Positions 10,398 to 20,245 of a DNA stretch of 64,000 nucleotides are shown piece by piece. The stretch's first letter is position 1. The number at the start of each line of letters is the position of its first letter. Position numbers and translations under genes: made by a program. Below the pieces are notes generated by a model. The model did not search any database, had not been told where the DNA came from, and saw nothing but the letters and a program-made list of their open reading frames with translations. This stretch comes from Vogesella margarita (GTDB lineage Bacteria; Pseudomonadota; Gammaproteobacteria; Burkholderiales; Chromobacteriaceae): the NCBI RefSeq assembly GCF_028548475.1, contig NZ_JAQQLE010000001.1, positions 124,001 to 188,000 on the forward strand. The letters run 5' to 3'.

Positions 10398-11039
10398 ATG
10401 AGCTTTCAAGCTGTTGTGTTTTATGTGCTGTCGTTGATCCTGATCGTTGCCGCGTTCCGCGTGGTTACGGCCAAGAACCCGGTTCATGCGGCCTTGTATC
10501 TGGTGCTGGCGTTCTTTACCGCCTCCGGTCACTGGCTGTTGCTGCAGGCGGAGTTCCTCGCGATTGCACTGGTGCTGGTTTATGTCGGTGCGGTCATGGT
10601 GCTGTTCCTGTTCGTGGTGATGATGCTGGACATCAACATCGAGAAGCTGCGCGAAGGCTTCTGGCAGAACTTCCCGCTGGCCGGTACCGTGGCGCTGGTG
10701 ATGGTCGCCGAAATGGTGCTGATCCTGTCCAGCCCGGAGGCCAACCTTGCCGGCTTCAAGGCCGGTGCGGCGGTTGCGGCCGATGCCAGCAACGTGCGCG
10801 AACTGGGTCGCCAGCTGTATACCGTTTACCTGCTGCCATTCGAGGCCGCGGCAGTCGTGCTGCTGGTAGCGATGGTTGCCGCCATCGGCATCACCATGCG
10901 CAAGCGTGCAGACAGCAAATACATCAATCCGGCGGAGCAGGTGCGTGTGCGTCGTAACGACCGCGTGCGTGTGGTTCAGGTTCAGGCGGTAAAGCCTGAA
11001 GCGGACACTGCTTCTGACACTAACGAGCAACAGGCCTGA
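10398..11039 (+). CDS. nuoJ: NADH-quinone oxidoreductase subunit J
   Basis: Membrane subunit of complex I with five predicted helices; it contains the helix with the conserved [17 protein letters not shown]. The 213-residue product has a longer polar tail after the last helix, rich in Arg, Glu and Gln. GGGGGAGAC serves as ribosome site. It sits between nuoI and nuoK. Confidence 0.96.
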   Translation: MSFQAVVFYVLSLILIVAAFRVVTAKNPVHAALYLVLAFFTASGHWLLLQAEFLAIALVLVYVGAVMVLFLFVVMMLDINIEKLREGFWQNFPLAGTVALVMVAEMVLILSSPEANLAGFKAGAAVAADASNVRELGRQLYTVYLLPFEAAAVVLLVAMVAAIGITMRKRADSKYINPAEQVRVRRNDRVRVVQVQAVKPEADTASDTNEQQA

Positions 11040-11058
11040 CGGCCGATTAGGAGGACAC

Positions 11059-11364
11059 GTGCTTTCACTCACACACTTCCTGGTTCTGGCCGGCATCCTG
11101 TTCGCCATCAGCGTGCTGGGTATTTTCCTGAACCGGAAAAACCTGATCATCCTGCTGATGGCCATCGAACTGATGTTGCTGGCGGTGAACTACAACTTCA
11201 TCGCGTTTTCGCACTATCTGTCTGATACGGCTGGGCAGATCTTCGTCTTCTTCATCCTTACCGTTGCGGCGGCAGAATCGGCGATTGGTCTGGCGATTCT
11301 GGTGGTGCTGTTCCGTAAACTGGACAGCATCAACGTAGAAGACTTGGGCAGCCTCAAAGGCTAA
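11059..11364 (+). CDS. nuoK: NADH-quinone oxidoreductase subunit K
   Basis: Small membrane subunit with three helices and two conserved buried glutamates (in [11 protein letters not shown] and [11 protein letters not shown]) that belong to the proton path. The 101-residue product begins with GTG; AGGAGG at 11049-11054 gives a strong ribosome site that fixes this start. Confidence 0.97.
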   Translation: MLSLTHFLVLAGILFAISVLGIFLNRKNLIILLMAIELMLLAVNYNFIAFSHYLSDTAGQIFVFFILTVAAAESAIGLAILVVLFRKLDSINVEDLGSLKG

Positions 11365-11399
11365 GGCAACCGGATACCACTTTAAAAAGCACGACAAAC

Positions 11400-13448
11400 A
11401 TGGATATGAAGAGCTTATACCTGCTGATTGCGCTCTCACCACTGGTGGGGTCGGTCATTGCAGGCCTGTTTGGATGGGCGATTGGTCGCCGTGCTGCACA
11501 CGTTGTTACCATTCTTGGCGTGGCAGTTTCGGCGGTTCTCTCGATTGGCGTACTGAAGGGCTTCCTTGACGGCAGCACCCAGGTATTCAATGCCCCTGTA
11601 TACACTTGGCTGACGGTCGGTGGTTTCGAGTTCTCCGTCGGTTTCCTCGTTGACTCGCTGACTGCGATGATGCTGGTGGTGGTGACCAGCGTGTCGCTGA
11701 TGGTGCATATCTACACCATCGGCTACATGCACGAAGACCCGGGTTACCAGCGCTTCTTCAGCTACATCTCGCTGTTTACCTTCTCGATGCTGATGCTGGT
11801 GATGTCCAACAACTTCATCCAGCTGTTCTTCGGCTGGGAAGCGGTGGGTCTGGTCTCCTATCTGCTGATCGGCTTCTGGTTCAAGCGTCCGACTGCGATC
11901 TTCGCCAACCTGAAGGCCTTCCTGGTCAACCGCGTGGGTGACTTCGGTTTCCTGCTCGGTATCGGCCTGGTGCTGGCCTACTTCGGCGGTTCGCTGAACT
12001 ACAGCGACGTGTTCGCTGCCGCGCCTGCGCTGGCCAGCAAGACCATCCAGATCATCCCTGGCGTGGAATGGTCGCTGCTGACCGTGACCTGCATCCTGCT
12101 GTTCATCGGCGCGATGGGTAAATCGGCGCAGTTCCCGCTGCACGTGTGGCTGCCGGACTCGATGGAAGGCCCGACCCCGATCTCCGCACTGATCCACGCG
12201 GCGACCATGGTGACCGCTGGTATCTTCATGGTATCGCGCATGAGCCCGCTGTTCGAAATGTCGGATACCGCACTGAACGTGGTGATGGTGGCCGGTTCGA
12301 TCACCGCGCTGTTCATGGGCTTCCTGGGCGTGGTGCAGAACGACATCAAGCGCGTGGTGGCTTACTCCACCCTGTCGCAGCTGGGTTACATGACCGTGGC
12401 GCTGGGCGCTTCCGCCTACTCGGTGGCCATGTTCCACGTGATGACGCACGCCTTCTTCAAGGCCCTGCTGTTCCTTGGCGCCGGTTCCGTGATCATGGGC
12501 ATGCACCATGACCAGGACATGCGCAATATGGGCGGTCTGCGCAAGTACATGCCGATCACCTGGATCACCTCGTTGCTGGGCTCGCTGGCGCTGATCGGTA
12601 CCCCGTTCTTCTCCGGCTTCTACTCCAAGGATTCCATCATCCTGGCCGTGGAAAACAGCAACCTGGCGGCTTCCGGTTTTGCCTACTTTGCCGTGATCGC
12701 CGGTGTGTTCGTGACCGCGTTCTACTCCTTCCGCATGTACTTCCTGGTCTTCCACGGCAAGGAACGCTGGATGGAAAACCACGCTCACCACGAGCATCAC
12801 GGTGACCACGACGACGAAGAGCCGTCCGATGACCACCACCATGGTCTGGGTCCGAACGACAAGCCGCACGAATCGCCGTGGGTAGTTACCCTGCCACTGG
12901 CACTGCTGGCGATTCCGTCGGTACTGATCGGCTTCTTCGCGATCCATCCACTGGTCGGCGGCGAGTTCTTCAAGGGCGTGATCTACACCAACCTGGAAGC
13001 TCATCCGGGTCTGGAGGCAGCGATGCACCACGCCCACGATGCGATGGCCATGGGCCTGCACGCCTTCGTGACCCTGCCGTTCTGGTTGGCCGCAGCCGGT
13101 GTGGCACTGGCCTGGTTCTTCTACATGAAGGCGCCGCACATCCCGGCCGCCATCAAGCAGAAATTCTCCGGCGTACACACGCTACTCGAGAACAAGTACT
13201 ACATGGACGAGCTGTACTTCGCCGTGTTTGCCAAAGGGTCGCGCGCACTGGGCACTTTCTTCTGGAAAGTCGGTGACATGCTGCTGATCGACGGCTTGCT
13301 GGTGAATGGCAGTGCCCGTCTGGTCGGCTCGGTATCCAGAGCGGTCCGCAAGCTGCAAACCGGTTTCATCTACAGCTACGCTGCGGTGATGATCATCGGG
13401 GTGCTGGTTCTGATGACGTACTGGTTCAAGCCGCTGATCCTCCGTTAA
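11400..13448 (+). CDS. nuoL: NADH-quinone oxidoreductase subunit L
   Basis: Largest antiporter-like, proton-translocating subunit of complex I, with the long lateral helix at its C-terminus. The 682-residue product has FFGWEAVGLVSYLLIGFW and MGKSAQFPLHVWLPDSMEGP with the conserved Glu and Lys of the proton channel. Between two membrane segments (about residues 455-490) lies a His/Asp/Glu-rich insert. A weak ribosome site precedes the ATG at 11400; an in-frame ATG at 11406 is an alternative. One copy of GGTTGGCCGCA lies at 13084. Confidence 0.97.
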   Translation: MDMKSLYLLIALSPLVGSVIAGLFGWAIGRRAAHVVTILGVAVSAVLSIGVLKGFLDGSTQVFNAPVYTWLTVGGFEFSVGFLVDSLTAMMLVVVTSVSLMVHIYTIGYMHEDPGYQRFFSYISLFTFSMLMLVMSNNFIQLFFGWEAVGLVSYLLIGFWFKRPTAIFANLKAFLVNRVGDFGFLLGIGLVLAYFGGSLNYSDVFAAAPALASKTIQIIPGVEWSLLTVTCILLFIGAMGKSAQFPLHVWLPDSMEGPTPISALIHAATMVTAGIFMVSRMSPLFEMSDTALNVVMVAGSITALFMGFLGVVQNDIKRVVAYSTLSQLGYMTVALGASAYSVAMFHVMTHAFFKALLFLGAGSVIMGMHHDQDMRNMGGLRKYMPITWITSLLGSLALIGTPFFSGFYSKDSIILAVENSNLAASGFAYFAVIAGVFVTAFYSFRMYFLVFHGKERWMENHAHHEHHGDHDDEEPSDDHHHGLGPNDKPHESPWVVTLPLALLAIPSVLIGFFAIHPLVGGEFFKGVIYTNLEAHPGLEAAMHHAHDAMAMGLHAFVTLPFWLAAAGVALAWFFYMKAPHIPAAIKQKFSGVHTLLENKYYMDELYFAVFAKGSRALGTFFWKVGDMLLIDGLLVNGSARLVGSVSRAVRKLQTGFIYSYAAVMIIGVLVLMTYWFKPLILR

Positions 13449-13489
13449 GGATCGGTACCGGAATCGATATAACAAATTAGGTTCTCGAT

Positions 13490-14986
13490 ATGTTTGCTAA
13501 TCCTTTGAGTCTGGTGATCTGGACCCCCATCGTAGCCGGCCTGCTGGTGCTGGCGACCGGTGGCGACCAGCGCGCACCGCTGGCGCGCTGGCTGGCGCTG
13601 GCTGGTGCCGTGCTGGGGTTCCTGGTATCGCTCCCGTTGTTTACGCAGTTCGACAACCTGCATGGCGGCATGCAGTTTGTCGAAAACATGCCGTGGATCG
13701 AATCCCTCGGTATCAACTACCACCTGGGGGTGGACGGCATCTCGATGCTGTTCATCGTGCTGAACAGCTTCACCACGCTGATGGTGATCCTGGCCGGCTG
13801 GGAAGTGATCCAGAAGCGCACCGCGCAGTACATGGCCGCGTTCCTGATCATGTCCGGCCTGATCAACGGTGCCTTTGCTGCGCTGGACGCGATCCTGTTC
13901 TACGTGTTCTTCGAAGGCATGCTGATCCCGATGTACCTGATCATCGGTGTGTGGGGCGGTCCGCGTCGCGTTTACGCGTCGATCAAGTTCTTCCTGTACA
14001 CGCTGCTGGGTTCGCTGCTGATGCTGGTAGCGTTCATCTACCTGTACTTCCAGGCCGGCAAGAGCTTTGACATCCAGGCCTTCCAGGCACTGAAGCAGAT
14101 CCCGCTGCAGGTGCAGATCCTGCTGTTCATCGCCTTCTTCCTGTCGTTTGCGGTGAAGGTGCCGATGTGGCCGGTGCATACCTGGTTGCCGGATGCCCAC
14201 GTGGAAGCGCCGACCGGCGGTTCCATGGTGCTGGCGGCGATCACGCTGAAGATCGGTGCCTACGGCTTCCTGCGATTCGCGCTGCCTATCGTGCCGGATG
14301 CCTCGATCGAGCTGTCCCCGATCATTATCGGCCTGTCGCTGGTAGCGGTGGTGTACATCGGTCTGGTGGCACTGGTGCAAACCGACATGAAGAAACTGGT
14401 GGCTTACTCCTCCATTTCCCACATGGGCTTCGTGACACTGGGCATGTTCCTGTTCACCGGCAGCCAGATGAATGCGTGGGCGGTGGAAGGTGCACTGGTA
14501 CAGATGGTGTCGCACGGTTTCGTATCCGCCGCGATGTTCTTCTGCATCGGCGTGATGTATGACCGCGTGCACAGCCGCAACATCGCCGACTACGGCGGTG
14601 TCGCAAACAAGATGCCGATCTTCGCTGCCTTCATGATGCTGTTCGGCATGGCCAACTCCGGTCTGCCTGCCACCTCCGGCTTCGTCGGCGAATTCATGGT
14701 CATCATGGGTGCGGTGCAGGTGAACTTCCTGGTTGCCGCGCTGGCCGCCACCACCCTGATCTTCGGTGCCGCCTACACCCTGTGGATGTACAAGCGCGTG
14801 ATTTTCGGTGAGGTGGGCAACCACCACGTGGAAGAGATGAAGGACGTCAACAAGCGTGAATTCCTGATTCTGGTGATCCTGGCCGTGACCGTACTGGGCA
14901 TGGGTCTGTACCCGCAGCTGTTCGTTGAAAAGATGCACCTGTCTGTCAATGAACTGATCGCGCACGTTGCGCAAAGCAAGCTCTAA
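13490..14986 (+). CDS. nuoM: NADH-quinone oxidoreductase subunit M
   Basis: Second antiporter-like proton-translocating subunit. The 498-residue membrane protein has the channel residues in FFEGMLIPMYLIIG (Glu) and FAVKVPMWPVHTWLPDAHVE (Lys) and the discontinuous-helix region. It follows nuoL after a 41-bp gap, one of the longer gaps in the operon. Confidence 0.98.
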   Translation: MFANPLSLVIWTPIVAGLLVLATGGDQRAPLARWLALAGAVLGFLVSLPLFTQFDNLHGGMQFVENMPWIESLGINYHLGVDGISMLFIVLNSFTTLMVILAGWEVIQKRTAQYMAAFLIMSGLINGAFAALDAILFYVFFEGMLIPMYLIIGVWGGPRRVYASIKFFLYTLLGSLLMLVAFIYLYFQAGKSFDIQAFQALKQIPLQVQILLFIAFFLSFAVKVPMWPVHTWLPDAHVEAPTGGSMVLAAITLKIGAYGFLRFALPIVPDASIELSPIIIGLSLVAVVYIGLVALVQTDMKKLVAYSSISHMGFVTLGMFLFTGSQMNAWAVEGALVQMVSHGFVSAAMFFCIGVMYDRVHSRNIADYGGVANKMPIFAAFMMLFGMANSGLPATSGFVGEFMVIMGAVQVNFLVAALAATTLIFGAAYTLWMYKRVIFGEVGNHHVEEMKDVNKREFLILVILAVTVLGMGLYPQLFVEKMHLSVNELIAHVAQSKL

Positions 14987-15006
14987 GAGGCCACAAGGAA
15001 TACGAA

Positions 15007-16461
15007 ATGAATTGGGCTGATCTCAATCTGATGCCGGCTTTGCCAGAGATGTTCCTGCTTGGGGCTCTGTCGGTAATCCTCATTCTTGACCTGTTTATCT
15101 CGGACGCCAAGCGCGGCATCACCTACGCACTGTCGCTGCTGACACTGCTGGTTTGTGCCGTGATCCAGGTTTCCACTTTCGAACCGTTCGCCACCGTTAC
15201 CCTCAGTGGCATGTTTGTCGATGATCCGCTGTCGGACATCGTCAAGGTCGCAATGTACGGCGTGACGGCACTGGTGCTGATCTACACCCGCCAGTACGTG
15301 AAGGACCGTGGCCTGTTCAAGGGCGAATACTTCACCCTGACCCTGTTCGCGCTCCTGGGCATGAACCTGATGGTGTCGGCCAGCAACTTCGTCAGCCTGT
15401 ACATGGGCCTGGAACTGCTGTCGCTGTCGCTGTACTCGCTGATCGCGCTGCAGCGTGAGTCCGGTCGCGCCATCGAAGCCGCGATGAAGTACTTCGTGCT
15501 CGGCGCGCTGGCTTCCGGCCTGCTGCTGTACGGTGTGTCGATGGTGTACGGTGCCACCGGTTCGCTGGAACTGGCCAAGGTTGCCCAGGCTATCGCCTCG
15601 GGCAGCGCCAACCAGACGCTGCTGGTCTTCGGCCTGGTGTTCATCGTGGCCGGTCTCGCGTTCAAGCTGGGCGCGGTACCGTTCCACATGTGGGTGCCTG
15701 ACGTTTACCAGGGCTCGTCCACCGCGATGACGCTGATGATCGGTGCTGCACCGAAGCTGGCGGCCTTCGTGTTCGTGATCCGCATCCTGGTACAGGGTCT
15801 GGGCGAAATGGTGGCCGACTGGCAGGGCATGCTGGTGATCCTGGCGGTGCTGTCGATGGCCATCGGTAACCTGACCGCCATTGCGCAGACCAACCTCAAG
15901 CGCATGCTGGCCTACTCGACCATTTCGCACATGGGTTTCCTGCTGCTGGGCCTGATCGCCGGCAACGCCGAAGGCTACTCCGCCGCACTGTTCTACGTAA
16001 TCGTTTACGTGCTAACCTCGCTGGCCGGTTTCGGCATCCTGCTGGGCCTGTCGCGTGCCGGTTTCGAGTGCGAAACCCTGGACGACCTGAAGGGTCTCAA
16101 CGGCCGCAACAGCTGGTACGCGCTGCTGATGCTGCTGGCGTTGTTCTCGATGGCCGGTATTCCGCCGCTGGCTGGCTTCTACGCCAAGTTTGCGGTGATC
16201 CAGGCTATCGTCAACGTCAACCTGCTGTGGCTGGCGGTGGTGGCGGTGATGATGTCGCTGATCGGTGCCTTCTACTACCTGCGTGCGGTCAAGGTCATGT
16301 ACTTCGACGACGTGCAGGACAACAGCCCGATCGCCATTCCTGGCGACATGAAGCTGGTGCTGTCGCTCAATGCCGTTGCGCTGCTGGTATTGGGTGCGAT
16401 GCCGGAACGTTTGATCGCGATGTGCGTCGAAGCGATGAAACAATCCCTCGTCGTCCTGTAA
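15007..16461 (+). CDS. nuoN: NADH-quinone oxidoreductase subunit N
   Basis: Third antiporter-like subunit, next to NuoK in the membrane arm. The 484-residue product has MGLELLSLSLYSLIAL and FKLGAVPFHMWVPDVYQGS with the conserved Glu and Lys. AAGGAA lies before the ATG. This is the last canonical nuo gene; a DUF2818 gene follows after 9 bp and is probably cotranscribed. Confidence 0.98.
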   Translation: MNWADLNLMPALPEMFLLGALSVILILDLFISDAKRGITYALSLLTLLVCAVIQVSTFEPFATVTLSGMFVDDPLSDIVKVAMYGVTALVLIYTRQYVKDRGLFKGEYFTLTLFALLGMNLMVSASNFVSLYMGLELLSLSLYSLIALQRESGRAIEAAMKYFVLGALASGLLLYGVSMVYGATGSLELAKVAQAIASGSANQTLLVFGLVFIVAGLAFKLGAVPFHMWVPDVYQGSSTAMTLMIGAAPKLAAFVFVIRILVQGLGEMVADWQGMLVILAVLSMAIGNLTAIAQTNLKRMLAYSTISHMGFLLLGLIAGNAEGYSAALFYVIVYVLTSLAGFGILLGLSRAGFECETLDDLKGLNGRNSWYALLMLLALFSMAGIPPLAGFYAKFAVIQAIVNVNLLWLAVVAVMMSLIGAFYYLRAVKVMYFDDVQDNSPIAIPGDMKLVLSLNAVALLVLGAMPERLIAMCVEAMKQSLVVL

Positions 16462-16470
16462 GGAATCAGC

Positions 16471-16767
16471 ATGGAAGTCAGCGTCATCGTTCTGTTACTG
16501 CTCGCGTTTGTTGCGGCCAACCTGCCATTCATGACTCGGCGTGTTGCCGGCGTATGGCGGGTCGCCAACAAGCACTTCGGCTGGCAGTTGCTGGAACTGG
16601 TGGCGTTGTACCTGCTGCTGGGCGTGCTGGCCCGGCTGCTGGAAGGCCGCTATTCCCCGGTACATGTGCAGAAGTGGCAGTTTTATGTCACCACCCTGTC
16701 GCTGTTCCTGGTGTTTGCGTTCCCCGGTTTCATCGGGCACTACTTCTGGAAAAAGCGCGGTATCTGA
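16471..16767 (+). CDS. DUF2818 family small membrane protein
   Basis: A 98-residue protein with three hydrophobic segments (about residues 3-20, 33-52, 68-88) and a basic C-terminus (WKKRGI). It resembles the DUF2818 proteins often found directly after nuoN in betaproteobacteria. The constant position suggests a role near complex I, such as assembly, but this is inference; no biochemical function can be read from the sequence. AAGGAA is the ribosome site. Codons 14-18 hold TTGCGGCCAACCTG (16511), a copy of the dispersed word, read as VAANL. Confidence 0.85.
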   Translation: MEVSVIVLLLLAFVAANLPFMTRRVAGVWRVANKHFGWQLLELVALYLLLGVLARLLEGRYSPVHVQKWQFYVTTLSLFLVFAFPGFIGHYFWKKRGI

Positions 16768-16782
16768 GCCGCTGCGCAGCAC

Positions 16783-16820
16783 AACAAAAACGCCACGATT
16801 TGATCGTGGCGTTTTTGTTT
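16783..16820 (+). terminator. Terminator of the nuo operon
   Basis: Perfect 17-bp inverted repeat around a TTG loop, with arms AACAAAAACGCCACGAT and ATCGTGGCGTTTTTGTT. A-rich and T-rich ends on both sides could make it work in both directions. It marks the end of the nuo-DUF2818 transcript. Confidence 0.92.
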
Positions 16821-17057
16821 GTCTACCGGCACAGAGGGCCTCGCTTCCGGATCGCTGATGCCGGGATGTCTGGAGATTGAAGGGTGCTGCTCCCGATCGC
16901 AGCGGGGCAGGGTAGTGCGGAGGGGCTGTCGCTATGCTGCGACCAACCTTGGCTACCTCAATGCGCAGACCGCTACCGAGCGGCTTCACTTCTGTACAGT
17001 TACAACCCGCGTCTCCCTGTGCGGCCAGAGTGCTCTCCGACTTGCTTTTCCAGAAAA
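16821..17057. other. Intergenic stretch without recognisable gene
   Basis: About 240 bp between the nuo terminator and the terminator of the minus-strand acyltransferase operon. Short open frames here show no family resemblance and no ribosome site. It contains a degenerate copy of the dispersed word (GCGACCAACCTTGG, about 16939). I see no promoter or RNA element. Confidence 0.5.
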
Positions 17058-17096
17058 CAAAAAGGGCAAGGTTGGCCGCAGCCATCCTTGCCCTTG
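17058..17096 (-). terminator. Terminator of the acyltransferase operon, with the dispersed word in its loop
   Basis: On the minus strand CAAGGGCAAGG pairs with CCTTGCCCTT and is followed by TTTGTTTT. The loop and right arm carry TGCGGCCAACCTTG, one copy of the dispersed 9-mer (17071-17079). It lies 20-50 bp after the stop codon of the minus-strand acyltransferase gene. Confidence 0.8.
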
Positions 17097-17111
17097 TGCC
17101 AGGGAAACGAC

Positions 17112-17978
17112 TCAGTAGAAGCGCGCCTGCCCCTGCGGCCGGGTCTTGAAGCGCTTGTGCAGCCAGAAATACTGTTCCGGTGCCTCCAGGATGCGCTGCT
17201 CCAGGAAGGCGTTCATGCGGCGGGTATCGGCTTCCAGATTGTCGCTGGGGAAGTTGTCCAGCGGCGGATGGATGTCGAGCACGAAGCGCGAGCCTTCGCG
17301 GCGGGCGATGGCCGGCACTACCTTGGCCTTGGCGATGCTGGCGATGCGCGACAGGCCGGTGATGGTGGCGGCGTCGGTGGCGAAGAACTTCACGAAGATG
17401 GCGTCGCGCGGGCCGAAGTCCTGGTCCGGCAGGTACAGGAACGGGGTGTGCTCCTTGCGCATCGCCTTGATGATGCTGCGCAGGCTCTCCTGTCGCGATA
17501 CGATGTAGGCGTTGTCGAAGCGGTTGCGGCCCTTGTAGAACTGCGCGTCCAGCGTCTTGTTCTTCTGGTGCGAATAGACGCTGACCAGCGGCACTTCCAG
17601 GTTCAGGCGCAATGCGCAGATCTCGAAGGCGACGAAGTGCGGGTAGAACAGCACCACGTCCTCGCCCGCCTCGCGCAGCCGGGTGATGTGTTCCAGACCG
17701 CGCACCTCCACCAGCTGGCGCAGGCGTTGTGGCGACGACCACCACACGATGCCGTACTCCAGCATCAGTTTCATCATTTCAGTGAAATGCTGCCGGATCA
17801 GCCGGCGGCGCTGTGTCGGCCCCATGTCGGGAAAGCACAGGCGCAGGTTGATCAGTCCGACGCGACGGCGCTCGCGGGCGAGCAGGTAGGCCAGTTGACC
17901 CAGGCTCCAGGCCAGGGCGTGGATGACGGGCAGCGGCAGCAGACGGATCAGCCACAGCAGGGCCAGGGCGAATTTCAT
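17112..17978 (-). CDS. LpxL/HtrB-family lysophospholipid acyltransferase (HX4E type)
   Basis: Member of the family that adds secondary acyl chains to lipid A from acyl-ACP at the inner membrane. The 288-residue protein has an N-terminal membrane anchor (about 3-33) and the catalytic HX4E motif as His114-FVAF-Glu119 (YPHFVAFEI). Downstream are YSHQKNKTLD and LPDQDFGPRDAIFVKFFAT, typical of this group. It forms a pair with a second family member upstream, 15 bp apart, so the two probably act on lipid A in sequence or at different positions. Which acyl chain each transfers cannot be told from the sequence. Both are oriented away from metK. Confidence 0.88.
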   Translation of the reverse strand: MKFALALLWLIRLLPLPVIHALAWSLGQLAYLLARERRRVGLINLRLCFPDMGPTQRRRLIRQHFTEMMKLMLEYGIVWWSSPQRLRQLVEVRGLEHITRLREAGEDVVLFYPHFVAFEICALRLNLEVPLVSVYSHQKNKTLDAQFYKGRNRFDNAYIVSRQESLRSIIKAMRKEHTPFLYLPDQDFGPRDAIFVKFFATDAATITGLSRIASIAKAKVVPAIARREGSRFVLDIHPPLDNFPSDNLEADTRRMNAFLEQRILEAPEQYFWLHKRFKTRPQGQARFY

Positions 17979-17993
17979 GCGGTATTCCAGTGG

Positions 17994-18875
17994 TTAGGCT
18001 TGATCGGGGGAGGGCGCGCCGGACGGCGTCTTGTAGCGGTTGTAGCTCCACAGGTACTGCTGCGGCCAACGCCGGATCAGCCGCTCGACATTGGCGTTGA
18101 CCACCGCGGCGTCGGCCTCGCGCTCGCCGCTGAAGGTCCCGACCTGGGGGCTGATGTGGATGTGGAAACCGGCGCCGTCAGGCAGGCGCTCGCCGGTGAA
18201 CCACAGTACGGCGACACCATTCATCTGCGCCAGCCGTGCCAGCAGTGTCATGGTGAACGCCGGCTTGCCGAAGAATGGCGCCCAGGCGCCTTCGCCGCTG
18301 CCGGGTACCTGGTCCGGCAGGATGATGGTGGCCTCGCCGGATTTCAGCGCCTTCATCAGCTGGCGCACGCCGGCGCCGGTGGCCGGTGCGGTGCGGCCTT
18401 TGCCGCGGGCACGGCCCTCGTTCATGATCGGCTCCAGCCAGGCCAGCTTCGGCGGGCGGTACATCGCGGTCAGCGGGAACGGCAGCCGCGCCGAGATGTA
18501 GCGTCCGGCAATGTCGTAGCTGCCGAGGTGCGGGGTGACGAAGATCAGCCCCTTGCCTTCGGCCAGCGCCGCTTCCACATGCTCCCAGCCGTCGCAGCCG
18601 GTAACCAGCGAGGTGATGTAGTCCGGCTCGCGGCACCAGGCGATGGCCAGTTCCAGCGCGCCCTTGCCGGTTTCTGCCGCACAGAGTTTGACGAGCGATT
18701 CGTAAAGCTGATAACTTCCAGCGATTTGACTGGTTTTGAGGTTTTCGCGTATGCGTTCGCGAAAACGCGGCGATAGGTAATAGAGGATTTTCCCCAGCAG
18801 GGCGCCCAGCCGGTGCAGTGCCGGTAGCGGCAACGCGGCCAGGGTCTGCAGGATGAGTCGTGCGATTCGGGTCAT
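17994..18875 (-). CDS. LpxL/HtrB-family lysophospholipid acyltransferase (HX4D type)
   Basis: A 293-residue paralogue of the following gene, with an N-terminal hydrophobic anchor and the active-site motif His116-LGSY-Asp121 (TPHLGSYDIAG). The segments LPDQVPGSGEGAWAPFFGKPA and WPQQYLWSYNRYK are typical of the lipid A late acyltransferase family. It is the first gene of the minus-strand pair and is divergent from metK (70 bp between start codons). A single copy of GCGGCCAAC lies near its 3' end (18062). Acyl specificity is unknown. Confidence 0.87.
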   Translation of the reverse strand: MTRIARLILQTLAALPLPALHRLGALLGKILYYLSPRFRERIRENLKTSQIAGSYQLYESLVKLCAAETGKGALELAIAWCREPDYITSLVTGCDGWEHVEAALAEGKGLIFVTPHLGSYDIAGRYISARLPFPLTAMYRPPKLAWLEPIMNEGRARGKGRTAPATGAGVRQLMKALKSGEATIILPDQVPGSGEGAWAPFFGKPAFTMTLLARLAQMNGVAVLWFTGERLPDGAGFHIHISPQVGTFSGEREADAAVVNANVERLIRRWPQQYLWSYNRYKTPSGAPSPDQA

Positions 18876-18945
18876 CGTGGTCTGCTGGAAAGTAAACGCG
18901 CTATTTTATCATTAACTCAAAGGCCATTATTCGGGAACGGACACA

Positions 18946-20115
18946 ATGAGCGAATATCTTTTTACATCTGAATCGGTATCTGAAGGCCATCCGGACAAGG
19001 TCGCGGACCAGATTTCCGACGCCATTCTGGACGCCATCCTGCGTGAAGACAAATACGCCCGCGTTGCGGCCGAGACCCTGGTCAATACCGGCCTGGTAGT
19101 GCTGGCCGGCGAGATCACCACCACCGCCAACGTCGACTATATCAAGATCGCGCGCGAAACCATCAAGCGCATCGGTTACGACAATACCGAGCTGGGCTTT
19201 GATCATCGCGGCTGCGCCGTGATGGTGTGCTACGACAAGCAGTCGCCGGACATCGCCCAGGGCGTCAACGAAGGCGAGGGCCTCGATCTGGACCAGGGCG
19301 CCGGCGACCAGGGCCTGATGTTCGGCTACGCCTGCGACGAAACCCCGACCCTGATGCCGTTCCCGATCTACTACGCACACCGTCTGGTGCAGCGTCAGGC
19401 GGAACTGCGCAAGGACGGCCGTCTGCCGTGGCTGCGTCCGGATGCCAAGAGCCAGATCACCTGCGTCTACGACAGCGAAACCGGTCTGCCCAAGCGCATC
19501 GACACCGTGGTGCTGTCCACCCAGCACGCGCCGGAAATCGACCACAAGACGCTGACCGAAGCCGTGATCGAGGACATCATCAAGCCGGTGCTGCCGGCGG
19601 ACATGATTACTGCCGAGACCAAGTTCCTGATCAACCCGACCGGCCGTTTCGTCATCGGCGGCCCGATGGGCGACTGCGGTCTGACCGGCCGCAAGATCAT
19701 CGTCGACACCTACGGCGGTGCCGCACCGCACGGCGGTGGCGCCTTCTCCGGCAAGGATCCGACCAAGGTTGACCGCTCCGCCGCCTACGCCGGCCGCTAT
19801 GTCGCCAAGAACGTGGTGGCTGCCGGTCTGGCGCGCCAGTGCCAGATCCAGGTTTCCTACGCCATCGGCGTGGCCGAGCCGACCTCGATCTCGGTGGACA
19901 CCTTCGGCACCAACGCCATTCCGAACGAGAAGATCGTCGAGCTGGTGAAACAGCACTTCGACCTGCGTCCGAAAGGCATCGTGCAGATGCTGGACCTGTT
20001 GCGTCCGATCTACACCAAGACCGCCGCCTACGGCCACTTCGGCCGCGAAGAGCCGGAGTTCACCTGGGAGCGTACCGACAAGGCGGCCGCGCTGCGCGCC
20101 GCTGCCGGCCTGTAA
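18946..20115 (+). CDS. metK: S-adenosylmethionine synthetase
   Basis: Makes S-adenosylmethionine from methionine and ATP. The 389-residue product has the family signatures [12 protein letters not shown] and [19 protein letters not shown] and the N-terminal [23 protein letters not shown] precedes the ATG. It begins a block with ahcY and metF that covers the activated methyl cycle: SAM synthesis, SAH hydrolysis, and supply of methyl-folate. Confidence 0.98.
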   Translation: MSEYLFTSESVSEGHPDKVADQISDAILDAILREDKYARVAAETLVNTGLVVLAGEITTTANVDYIKIARETIKRIGYDNTELGFDHRGCAVMVCYDKQSPDIAQGVNEGEGLDLDQGAGDQGLMFGYACDETPTLMPFPIYYAHRLVQRQAELRKDGRLPWLRPDAKSQITCVYDSETGLPKRIDTVVLSTQHAPEIDHKTLTEAVIEDIIKPVLPADMITAETKFLINPTGRFVIGGPMGDCGLTGRKIIVDTYGGAAPHGGGAFSGKDPTKVDRSAAYAGRYVAKNVVAAGLARQCQIQVSYAIGVAEPTSISVDTFGTNAIPNEKIVELVKQHFDLRPKGIVQMLDLLRPIYTKTAAYGHFGREEPEFTWERTDKAAALRAAAGL

Positions 20116-20135
20116 GCTACCCCTGTTGTTGTGCC

Positions 20136-20163
20136 AAAGGGCCTCGCAAGAGGCCTTTTTCTT
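20136..20163 (+). terminator. Terminator of metK
   Basis: Hairpin GGCCTC-GCAA-GAGGCC with flanking A run and a TTTTTCTTT tail, 20 bp after the metK stop. It separates metK from the riboswitch-controlled ahcY unit. Confidence 0.9.
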
Positions 20164-20199
20164 TGCCGCCGGGCGGCGGTCGCGGCGGCGTTGCTGTCG

Positions 20200-20214
20200 T
20201 TGCGGCCAACCTTG
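20200..20214 (+). repeat. Single intergenic copy of the dispersed word TTGCGGCCAACCTTG
   Basis: Full 15-mer between the metK terminator and the SAH riboswitch, followed by GCGGCA. It is not part of an evident hairpin here, so it cannot be explained as a terminator arm. Confidence 0.8.
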
Positions 20215-20245
20215 CGGCAGCAAGTTCTGCCATAATGGCGGGATT

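Noticed and set aside
16821-17118. A 99-codon frame in the gap after the nuo operon
   Set aside because: No ribosome site, no family resemblance, runs through the terminator of the opposite operon; most likely non-coding.
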